From contig SXMA01000139.1 in NCBI GenBank assembly GCA_005777515.1, positions 1 through 8,590 of the forward strand: a stretch of 8,590 bases of DNA, given 5' to 3'. This DNA is from Actinomycetota bacterium (GTDB lineage Bacteria > Actinomycetota > Actinomycetes > Nanopelagicales > Nanopelagicaceae). Numbering within the stretch: position 1 is the first letter of the stretch; every line of letters begins with the position of its first letter. Positions 1 through 5,475 of the stretch are shown piece after piece. A program made the position numbers and the translations under genes. A model generated the notes under the pieces. The model searched no databases. It saw only the letters and a program-made list of their open reading frames with translations, and was not told the DNA's origin.

Positions 1-651
1 CCATTTGATCACTGAAAGTTTTTCTTGTGGGGTCAAAATAGTTTCAGAGAAAACCGGCATAGCTTGAGGGCCAGTAATCATCGCTTCATAGATATGTTTA
101 ACTTCAACTCCCATAACCGTTGGAGCATATTTTCCTTGAGTTAGTGCGCCACCCTGCCCAGCTAAGTTATGACACATTGCGCAGTTATTCCTAAATAGCT
201 CGCCGCCCTGAGCCATATTTCCATCGCGCTCCCAAGCAAGCTCTTCGTTGGTGACAGCGGCAGGGCCCGGGGCTAACGATGCAACATATGCAGCAAGAGC
301 TGCTACCTCTTCATCGTTATAAACCGGCTTCTTTCTAGCAATCTGCTGACTCATGTCAGCAACTGGCATACGACCTGTTGCTACTTGAAAATCAACCGAG
401 GCAGCTCCAACGCCAATTAGTGATGGCCCAACTCCAGCTCCTTCGGCGTTTAAGCCATGACAAGAAGAGCAGCCACGAGCAAATATCTCCTTACCCTCTG
501 CAATCAATGTGGCTTTATCGGATTGTGAGAGCGTGGCCTGCTCTGTCACTGCTTGCGCAGCGCTGTAGGTAAGTCCGGCAAAGAGCAGAGCGCCGAGAAG
601 AAGAAGCGGACCAGCAAATCTATGGCGGCGATACTTTGAAATAAATCTCAT
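1..651 (-). CDS. qcrC: Cytochrome bc1 complex dihaem cytochrome c subunit QcrC (partial, 3' end outside window)
   Basis: The first 217 residues are visible; the C-terminus lies beyond the left edge. QcrC is the dihaem c subunit of the actinobacterial bc1 menaquinol oxidase, which passes electrons directly to cytochrome aa3 oxidase in a III-IV supercomplex without a soluble cytochrome c. Residues about 12-34 form a hydrophobic signal anchor after a basic N-terminus, so the haem domains should face outward. Two haem-attachment motifs are seen, CSSCH (61-65) and CAMCH (157-161). M95 (in GRMP) and M198 (in AMPV) are placed as the likely axial methionine ligands. The family usually ends in one further membrane helix, which is not visible here. 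The ATG directly abuts the ctaE stop codon (TAG then ATG), with a GGTGG stretch just upstream as a possible ribosome binding site, so translational coupling to ctaE is likely. qcrA and qcrB would be expected next, outside the window. The identification is firm. Confidence 0.96.
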   Translation of the reverse strand, partial: MRFISKYRRHRFAGPLLLLGALLFAGLTYSAAQAVTEQATLSQSDKATLIAEGKEIFARGCSSCHGLNAEGAGVGPSLIGVGAASVDFQVATGRMPVADMSQQIARKKPVYNDEEVAALAAYVASLAPGPAAVTNEELAWERDGNMAQGGELFRNNCAMCHNLAGQGGALTQGKYAPTVMGVEVKHIYEAMITGPQAMPVFSETILTPQEKLSVIKW

Positions 652-1278
652 CTATGCCACCAGATAAATCGCTGAGAATAGAGCGATCCAGACAATATCC
701 ACAAAGTGCCAATAATAAGAAACAACGATTGCCGTTGTTGCCTGTGAGTGGCCAAAGCGACGAGCTTTAGAGACCCTAATCATTACTATTAAGAATGCAA
801 TCAGGCCTCCTGTTACGTGAAGTCCATGGAATCCCGTTGCTAAATAAAATACTGAACCATAAGCAGCAGATGAAATAGTTAAGCCTTCGTGAACAAGTTC
901 TGCATATTCATACACTTGACCACCAATAAAAAATGCCCCCATTACAAATGTGAGAGCAAACCACTCCCGCATTCCCCACTTTGAAAATTGTAGAAGCGAC
1001 CCGGTGCGAGCATTCTGGAAACGCTCAGCTGCAAATACGCCGAATTGGCAGGTGACCGAGGAGAGAACTAAGACAGTGGTGTTGAGGGCGGAAAATGGAA
1101 TATTCAACATTTCGACGCCCTGACCCCAAATAACAGGTCCTTGCACAGATCTAGTTGTGAAATACATGGCAAAGAGCGCGGCGAAGAACATCAACTCACT
1201 TGAGAGCCAGACGATGGTTCCAACGGCAACGATATTTGGGCGATTCAATCTAGGTGGTGTGGAGACCGCGCTGCTCAT
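652..1278 (-). CDS. ctaE: Cytochrome c oxidase subunit III (aa3-type)
   Basis: This 208-residue protein is a short-form, five-helix subunit III of the haem-copper oxidase. It stabilises the catalytic subunit I in the membrane. Predicted membrane segments lie at about 17-40, 63-84, 107-127, 138-168 and 184-207. Family hallmarks are visible: SELMFF with E28, the helix motif HGLHVTGG with H151 and H154, and WHFVDIVWI (190-198) with H191 and D194. Its length is normal for actinobacteria, which lack the two N-terminal helices of the mitochondrial form. The gene leads the ctaE-qcrC operon and is transcribed away from the receiver/trpD pair. No Shine-Dalgarno sequence precedes the ATG. Instead a -10-like AATAAT lies 7 nt upstream, which suggests a leaderless mRNA. 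The start agrees with the conserved N-terminal helix. Confidence 0.96.
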   Translation of the reverse strand: MSSAVSTPPRLNRPNIVAVGTIVWLSSELMFFAALFAMYFTTRSVQGPVIWGQGVEMLNIPFSALNTTVLVLSSVTCQFGVFAAERFQNARTGSLLQFSKWGMREWFALTFVMGAFFIGGQVYEYAELVHEGLTISSAAYGSVFYLATGFHGLHVTGGLIAFLIVMIRVSKARRFGHSQATTAIVVSYYWHFVDIVWIALFSAIYLVA

Positions 1279-1285
1279 AGAGGGG

Positions 1286-1291
1286 ATTATT
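1286..1291 (-). promoter_or_regulatory. Putative -10 element of the ctaE-qcrC operon (leaderless)
   Basis: On the minus strand AATAAT is followed by 7 nt (CCCCTCT) and then the ctaE ATG, so transcription could begin at the start codon itself. No purine-rich ribosome binding site is present between it and the ATG. No good -35 hexamer is seen 16-18 bp upstream. An alternative -10 is TATTTT at 1296-1301, which would give a short leader. This is an inference from spacing only. Confidence 0.35.
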
Positions 1292-1345
1292 CCCGAAAAT
1301 AGAGCAATACCCCCGCTTTAAAGGGGCTGTTAAGTAGGTATAGCG

Positions 1346-1359
1346 GTGAAACGCATCAC
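1346..1359. promoter_or_regulatory. CRP/GlxR-like operator, GTGA-N6-TCAC
   Basis: The sequence GTGAAACGCATCAC has the perfect 4+4 inverted-repeat core, with the 6-bp spacer, that CRP-family proteins bind (consensus TGTGA-N6-TCACA). The outer T and A of the full consensus are absent. It lies in the 142-bp divergent intergenic region, centred about 74 bp upstream of the ctaE ATG and 68 bp upstream of the receiver-gene ATG, so it could serve either promoter. The actinobacterial CRP homologue GlxR is known to control respiratory genes in Corynebacterium, which makes the location sensible. Binding here is inferred. Confidence 0.4.
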
Positions 1360-1404
1360 GGGATATTGGCTCCCATTGAGCGAGGGGATAAGGCAGTAAA
1401 GCCC

Positions 1405-1410
1405 TAGAAT
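1405..1410 (+). promoter_or_regulatory. Putative -10 element of the receiver-trpD operon
   Basis: TAGAAT matches the TANNNT -10 pattern and sits 10 nt before the ATG at 1421. It would give a leader of only a few bases, or none. No Shine-Dalgarno sequence is visible between it and the ATG. No clear -35 lies at the usual distance. The rest of the 1279-1420 region holds the CRP-like site and an imperfect C4/G4 inverted repeat at 1311-1326, and no gene that I can support. Confidence 0.35.
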
Positions 1411-1420
1411 TACCGTAATT

Positions 1421-1831
1421 ATGGAGACCAGCCAGAAAACCCTAAAGATCGCGCTCTACTCAGATGATTCAAGCGTCCGATCTAGCGTGATTACCGCTCT
1501 GGGTAAGCAAATTTCTCCAGATTTAGGCGCCCATAAGATTTTGGAATTTGCCACCGCTAAGGCCTTACGAGGAGCTGTTGATTCTGGTGCGAATTTTGAT
1601 CTCTTCATTCTTGATGGCGAAGCAGTTCCTGAAGGCGGATTGGGAGTAGCTAAACAATTAAAAGATGAAGTCTTTGATTGCGGAGTAGTGATCGTCTTAG
1701 TTGCAAGAAGTGCTGATGCCTGGCTTGCTGGTTGGTCTAGAGCAGAGGGGGTAATTACTCATCCCATTGATCCCTTTACTCTTGCAAAAAACGTTGCAGA
1801 GATTCTTGCTAAAAACCCCATCGCTTCTTGA
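1421..1831 (+). CDS. Stand-alone response-regulator receiver-like protein (degenerate)
   Basis: This 136-residue protein has the layout of a single CheY-like receiver domain with no output domain. Visible receiver features are strand 1 ending in the acidic pair D15-D16 (YSDD), a candidate phospho-acceptor D65 in FDLFILDGEA, and a C-terminal HPIDPF stretch (114-119) where receivers normally have K-P. The switch Thr/Ser position appears to be V94 (IVLVARS), and the invariant lysine appears to be H114. It therefore keeps the acidic pocket but lacks two residues needed for normal phospho-signalling, so it may be a pseudo-receiver working by protein contact. No partner histidine kinase is in the window. 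It probably forms an operon with trpD, 15 nt downstream. Its target is unknown, and any link to tryptophan synthesis or respiration is only positional. Confidence 0.72.
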   Translation: METSQKTLKIALYSDDSSVRSSVITALGKQISPDLGAHKILEFATAKALRGAVDSGANFDLFILDGEAVPEGGLGVAKQLKDEVFDCGVVIVLVARSADAWLAGWSRAEGVITHPIDPFTLAKNVAEILAKNPIAS

Positions 1832-1846
1832 GTTAGAGCAAGAGAG

Positions 1847-2905
1847 ATGACTGAGCACACTCTTACTTGGAATGAAATATTTGAAAGATTGATTGGTAAG
1901 CAAGATTTAACTGATCTGCAAATTACTTGGGCAATGGCTCAAATTCTTGATGGCCTTGCAGATAATGATCAGATTAAGAATTTTCTCCTTCTGCTCAAGG
2001 CAAAAGGTGAGAGGCCAAGTGAAGTCAGAGCTCTGGTTGAAGTGATGTATCAGAGAGGGATCGCTATTGATATCCCTGATCGCGCCGTCGATATTGTCGG
2101 GACTGGAGGAGATGGCGCATCGACTATAAATATCTCAACAACTGCTGCCATCATCACAACTGCTGCAGGGGCAAGAACGATTAAGCATGGAAATCGCGCA
2201 GCAAGTTCAAAGAGCGGAGCAGCAGATCTACTAGAGGCTCTTGGGATTGATATCTCTCTCGGGGCTAAGCAGATCCAGGAGTGTGTAAGAAAAATTGGGA
2301 TTGGTTTTGCATTTGCCCCGGTTTTCCACCCTGCAATGAAAAATGCCGCGAGTGCAAGGAGGGAGCTGGCCACACCAACAGTTTTCAACATTCTTGGCCC
2401 GCTTGCTAATCCAGCCAAGCCAAAGGCAGTGGCAATTGGCGTTGCTAGAGCTGAATTATTAGAGCTTGTTGCAACAGTTCTCGCCGAGCGGGATTGCGAG
2501 GGTTTTGTCTTTCGGGGCGATGATGGTTTAGATGAAATTTCGCTGAGTACAACTAGTACGGTTTATCAGATCAACAAGGGCGAGATGAGCAAGGAGATTT
2601 TTGATCCAAGTGAGCTGGGCCTTGAACGAATCGGTGTAGATGAGTTAAGAGGCGGTACACCTAGTGAAAATGCGGATATCACAAGAGCTATTTTTGCCGG
2701 CAGAGGCGGTCCTTATCGCCAAGCGGTCCTATTAAATGCAGCCGCTGCAATCGCTGCATTTAAGGCAGATTTCCACCTAGGTATCACCCAGCAATTTGCT
2801 AATGGATATACCTTGGCAAAACAAGCCGTTGATTCGGGAGCTGCAGCTCAACTAGTTGAGCGCTGGGCAAACCTATCTACCGAATTAGCAAAATCTTCTT
2901 TATAG
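1847..2905 (+). CDS. trpD: Anthranilate phosphoribosyltransferase
   Basis: TrpD transfers the phosphoribosyl group of PRPP to anthranilate, the second step of tryptophan synthesis, in the cytosol. The 352-residue protein has the expected family length. Seen in order are a helical N-terminal domain (about 1-75), the PRPP loop GTGGDG (85-90), NIST (95-98), KHGNR (113-117), the anthranilate-site arginine region R171-R172 followed by TPTVFNILGPLANP (177-189), and the metal site GDDGLDE (224-230). All key residues appear intact. An AAGAGAG stretch immediately before the ATG may act as ribosome binding site. The gene follows the receiver-like gene by 15 nt and is likely co-transcribed with it. No other trp gene is nearby. 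As in mycobacteria, trpD sits between ctaE-qcr and the DnaQ/UvrC-like gene. Its last 58 bp overlap the convergent nuclease gene. Confidence 0.97.
   Translation: MTEHTLTWNEIFERLIGKQDLTDLQITWAMAQILDGLADNDQIKNFLLLLKAKGERPSEVRALVEVMYQRGIAIDIPDRAVDIVGTGGDGASTINISTTAAIITTAAGARTIKHGNRAASSKSGAADLLEALGIDISLGAKQIQECVRKIGIGFAFAPVFHPAMKNAASARRELATPTVFNILGPLANPAKPKAVAIGVARAELLELVATVLAERDCEGFVFRGDDGLDEISLSTTSTVYQINKGEMSKEIFDPSELGLERIGVDELRGGTPSENADITRAIFAGRGGPYRQAVLLNAAAAIAAFKADFHLGITQQFANGYTLAKQAVDSGAAAQLVERWANLSTELAKSSL
2838..2861. repeat. Overlapping perfect palindromes at the trpD/nuclease convergent end
   Basis: A 12-bp perfect palindrome, GAGCTGCAGCTC (2838-2849), overlaps by 4 bp a 16-bp perfect palindrome, GCTCAACTAGTTGAGC (2846-2861). 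The shared GCTC can pair with the GAGC on either side, so RNA from either strand could form two mutually exclusive hairpins, one with a 4-bp stem and one with a 6-bp stem and tetraloop. The nuclease stop codon (2848-2850) lies inside the structure, while the trpD stop is 42-44 nt beyond it. No U-tract follows on either strand. It could be a U-less terminator for the nuclease transcript or a pause site. It also encodes amino acids on both strands, which limits how freely it could be selected. Confidence 0.45.
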
Positions 2906-4647
2906 CTATTAGCGCCAACTTGAGCTCTAACCTTCTCAATCTCTGATCTTGCTGCTGCTGAACCAAAAGTTGGAAGGGCCCAGATGCCATCGATTTCAAC
3001 AATTCGGATTCCCTCTTGATTCAAATAACGAAGTAGAACTTCAACTTCTTCATGATGACTGGCGGGCAATATCTCGCCATTATCGATTACTACCTCAGCA
3101 GTCAATCTCAAGGATTCAACAACGTCCTTGTAATTATCACTCTTTGCGGTAGCACTCGCAGCTAGTTTGCCATAGCGAATTACAACAAATTCCCAAGTAT
3201 TAATAGAGGTAGCAATCGCTGCGATTAACTCCTTGACTCTAGTTAAACTTCTAATGCTCTGCGCTCTAGCACTTCCTCTAATAAGCGCTCCTAAACGATT
3301 TCGTACCTCAGCAGCCTCTTCGAAACGTTCTTGATTTGCCAGCTCCTTCATCCGCTCATTAAGTGAGCTAAGAATGGGGCGAGAGTCGATATGCAAGCTC
3401 TGATGAATCGCTGCTACATGTGATGAATATGAATCAATTGATTCCTGGCCAATACAGGGAGCCCCGCAACGTTTCATATCGAATAAGGCACAGGGGCTAG
3501 CGCTTTTCATGGAAGCTAAAGTAATTCTTGGTTTGCATTGTCTTATCTGAGTTACCTCATGGAGCGCCTCGATTGCTCTTGCTGATTCATCCCGGCCATT
3601 AAAGGGTCCTGCCCAACCGCTCTCATCATCAAGCCCCTTAGCACCTATTACGGCAACTAACCTTGGAAAAGCTTCTTTAGTCAGCTTGATCCATAAAGAT
3701 TTCGCCTGAAATTTAGAACGGCGATTAAAGCGAGGCTGCTTCTCACATATCAGCCTTAGCTCTCTTACCTCTGCTTCGATAATGGTGGCTGTCTGAATGA
3801 CATCAAGAGAGTGGGCAAGAGAGATCATGTCATGAATTCTTTTTCGAGTCTCAGCTGCGGTGAAATATGAGCGAACTCTATTTCTCAAATTTCGCGTTGT
3901 TCCTATGTAAAGTGGAATTCCTGCCTCATCCCGAAAGATATAAACCCCAGGCGTATTTGGAAGACCTTCAGCTAGATACTTCTTACTTCTCTGGGCGCTA
4001 GTAACACGAGCGCTAAAGGACTTCAACTCCTCTAGAGTTTTCACGCCATAGCTTCCGAGTCGATCAAGAATTCCATGAAAGACATCAACGGTTGCGCGAG
4101 CATCAGAGAGCGCTCGGTGATCTGGATTAGTTGCTGCGCCAAAGAAAGTCGAGAGAGTAGAGAGCTTGCAATTTGGTGCTTCATCCCTTGTCACTACATA
4201 CCTTGCAATTTTTGCTGTATCTAACACTTGATAAGAAGGCCAAGAGATTTCAAGCTTTGCACAAGCTGCCTTTAGAAAGCCAATATCAAAGGGGGCGTTA
4301 TGAGCAACCAGAACACTATCTTTACTTGAGCCGACAAATTCTAAGAATGAGAATATTGCTTCACCCAAATTCGGTGCTGCAATAACCATTGCATCAGTAA
4401 TTCCAGTAAGAACTGTAATAAATGGCGGTATAGGACCCTCCGGGTTTACCAGAGTTTGAAATTCGCCAATGATTTCTCCAGCCTTAACTTTCACTGCACC
4501 GATCTCAGTAATTGCTGCGCTGTTATGCGAGCCACCAGTGGTCTCTAGGTCAACAACTACAAAGGTGGTTTCATAAAGGCTCGGTGAGATCTCATCAAAA
4601 CTTGATTGGAAAGCTGAAGTAAATTGGCTCTCCTGCTCGGAATTCAT
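2848..4647 (-). CDS. DEDDh exonuclease fused to a GIY-YIG/UVR UvrC-like nuclease
   Basis: The 599-residue protein joins two nuclease modules. Residues about 27-195 are a DnaQ-type 3'-5' exonuclease with the full DEDDh set: D33 and E35 (VDLETTG), D121 (HNAPFDIGFL), H177 and D182 (HRALSDA). Residues about 231-310 are a UvrC/Cho-type GIY-YIG domain: GVY (234-236), YIG (247-249), arginines in NLRNRVRSYF (253-262), a likely catalytic E296 and PRFN (305-308). A cysteine-bearing linker with RCGAPC (393-398) leads to a UVR motif at about 427-456. The UvrC C-terminal RNase H-like and HhH domains are absent, so any nick would resemble Cho or UvrC 3' incision only. It corresponds to the family of M. tuberculosis Rv2191, whose role is not well defined. 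I chose the ATG at 4647 because the longer frame to 4728 runs into the divergent hydrolase gene and adds no domain. TATCTT lies 6 nt upstream of this ATG. Confidence 0.9.
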   Translation of the reverse strand: MNSEQESQFTSAFQSSFDEISPSLYETTFVVVDLETTGGSHNSAAITEIGAVKVKAGEIIGEFQTLVNPEGPIPPFITVLTGITDAMVIAAPNLGEAIFSFLEFVGSSKDSVLVAHNAPFDIGFLKAACAKLEISWPSYQVLDTAKIARYVVTRDEAPNCKLSTLSTFFGAATNPDHRALSDARATVDVFHGILDRLGSYGVKTLEELKSFSARVTSAQRSKKYLAEGLPNTPGVYIFRDEAGIPLYIGTTRNLRNRVRSYFTAAETRKRIHDMISLAHSLDVIQTATIIEAEVRELRLICEKQPRFNRRSKFQAKSLWIKLTKEAFPRLVAVIGAKGLDDESGWAGPFNGRDESARAIEALHEVTQIRQCKPRITLASMKSASPCALFDMKRCGAPCIGQESIDSYSSHVAAIHQSLHIDSRPILSSLNERMKELANQERFEEAAEVRNRLGALIRGSARAQSIRSLTRVKELIAAIATSINTWEFVVIRYGKLAASATAKSDNYKDVVESLRLTAEVVIDNGEILPASHHEEVEVLLRYLNQEGIRIVEIDGIWALPTFGSAAARSEIEKVRAQVGANSYKEDFANSVDRFAQRSTS

Positions 4648-4653
4648 AGCGCA

Positions 4654-4659
4654 AAGATA
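4654..4659 (-). promoter_or_regulatory. Putative -10 element of the fusion nuclease gene (leaderless)
   Basis: On the minus strand TATCTT is followed by exactly 6 nt (TGCGCT) and the ATG at 4647. This spacing would put the transcript start at or beside the start codon. There is no Shine-Dalgarno sequence in the gap. No convincing -35 is seen 16-18 bp upstream. The element supports the shorter start chosen for this gene. Confidence 0.45.
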
Positions 4660-4669
4660 GATGGGATTA

Positions 4670-4698
4670 ATGACATTTAGCGCGATTAACTTTAGGGT
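4670..4698 (+). promoter_or_regulatory. Putative promoter of the hydrolase-M3 peptidase-uppP operon
   Basis: A -35-like ATGACA (4670-4675, 5 of 6 against TTGACA) is separated by 17 bp from a -10-like TAGGGT (4693-4698), and the ATG at 4705 follows 6 nt later. The arrangement fits a leaderless transcript. Alternatively, AGGGTGG (4694-4700) could be a Shine-Dalgarno sequence 4 nt before the ATG, with transcription starting further upstream. The two readings use the same bases, so only a mapped 5' end would separate them. The region is shared with the divergent nuclease promoter (only 57 bp lie between the two start codons). Confidence 0.45.
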
Positions 4699-4704
4699 GG
4701 GTAT

Positions 4705-5475
4705 ATGGCCATTGAAGGAGCGCCCCAAGGTTGGTTACCTGAATATCGGGCCAAGGGCTCCGGCTCCAATGCTGATATCGGAGTTCTTCTAGTTCATGGC
4801 TTTACTGGATCGCCGGCATCGATGCGACCTTTCGCACATTTTCTCAATGAAAAGGGATATCAAGTCTCTGTCCCCGTAATCCCCGGACATGCAAGTAGAT
4901 GGCAGGATCTAAATAAAGTGCACTGGTCTAGTTGGCCCCAAAAAGTTGAGCAGGAGCTTGTCGAGTTAAAGAAAACTTGTAGGAAAGTGTTCTTAGTTGG
5001 CTTATCAATGGGCGGCGGAAACAGTCTCTATGTCTCAGCAGATCACCAAGATAAAGTTGATGGAATTGTTCTGGTAAATCCAATGATTCACATCCCAGGT
5101 CTGCAAATCAAGTTCGTTTCGATCATCTCTAAGGTGCAAGAATCTCGCGCTTCAGTTGGAGACGATATAAAAAAACCTGGCGTAACCGAGTGGGGCTATG
5201 ACGCCCTGCCTATCAAGGGGGTAGCCCAGCTATATAAGTATTTAAAGCTGGCTAGAAAGCGCCTGCCTGGGATCAAAACGCCAGTATTGCTCTTTCATAG
5301 CGTTGATGATCACACCCTTGATGTCTCCAATACCGAGATAATTCTCAATGAGATTGGTTCAAGTGATAAGCAGAGAATTGAACTCCTAAATAGCTACCAC
5401 GTAGCAACTCTTGATTATGATGCAGATATTATTTTTGAAAATACTCGCCTATTTATCCAAGAAAGAAGCAAATGA
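4705..5475 (+). CDS. Alpha/beta hydrolase, carboxylesterase/monoacylglycerol lipase-like
   Basis: The 256-residue cytosolic protein resembles the Est30-type carboxylesterases (COG1647-like), which hydrolyse short to medium acyl esters. Visible elements are HGFTGSP (31-37), which forms the oxyanion-hole loop, the nucleophile elbow GLSMGG with S101, the acid D201 (or D202) in HSVDDHT, and H232 in SYHVATLD. The catalytic triad is therefore complete, and the SxHxxTLD ending is typical of this subgroup. Residues about 125-185 form the cap. No signal peptide is evident. It is the first gene of a three-gene operon, and its TGA overlaps the ATG of the M3 peptidase gene by 4 bp. The natural substrate cannot be read from the sequence; a lipid or glyceride ester is plausible given uppP downstream, but this is a guess. 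Confidence 0.85.
   Translation: MAIEGAPQGWLPEYRAKGSGSNADIGVLLVHGFTGSPASMRPFAHFLNEKGYQVSVPVIPGHASRWQDLNKVHWSSWPQKVEQELVELKKTCRKVFLVGLSMGGGNSLYVSADHQDKVDGIVLVNPMIHIPGLQIKFVSIISKVQESRASVGDDIKKPGVTEWGYDALPIKGVAQLYKYLKLARKRLPGIKTPVLLFHSVDDHTLDVSNTEIILNEIGSSDKQRIELLNSYHVATLDYDADIIFENTRLFIQERSK

Noticed and set aside
378..572. Plus-strand open frame of 64 codons inside qcrC
   Set aside because: It is antisense to the QcrC haem domain, which has clear CxxCH motifs. The frame has no domain of its own.
1311..1326. CCCC...GGGG inverted repeat in the ctaE upstream region as an intrinsic terminator
   Set aside because: The inner bases do not pair cleanly, no U-tract follows, and both flanking genes read away from this point, so no transcript would need to end here.
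2050..2418. Minus-strand open frame of 122 codons inside trpD
   Set aside because: trpD is unambiguous over this stretch with all its motifs, and the opposite frame shows no recognisable domain and an Ala/Ser-rich mirror composition.
4648..4728. N-terminal extension of the nuclease frame to an ATG at 4728
   Set aside because: It would overlap the start of the divergent hydrolase gene, adds 27 residues with no domain, and is contradicted by a -10-like element placed 6 nt before the ATG at 4647.
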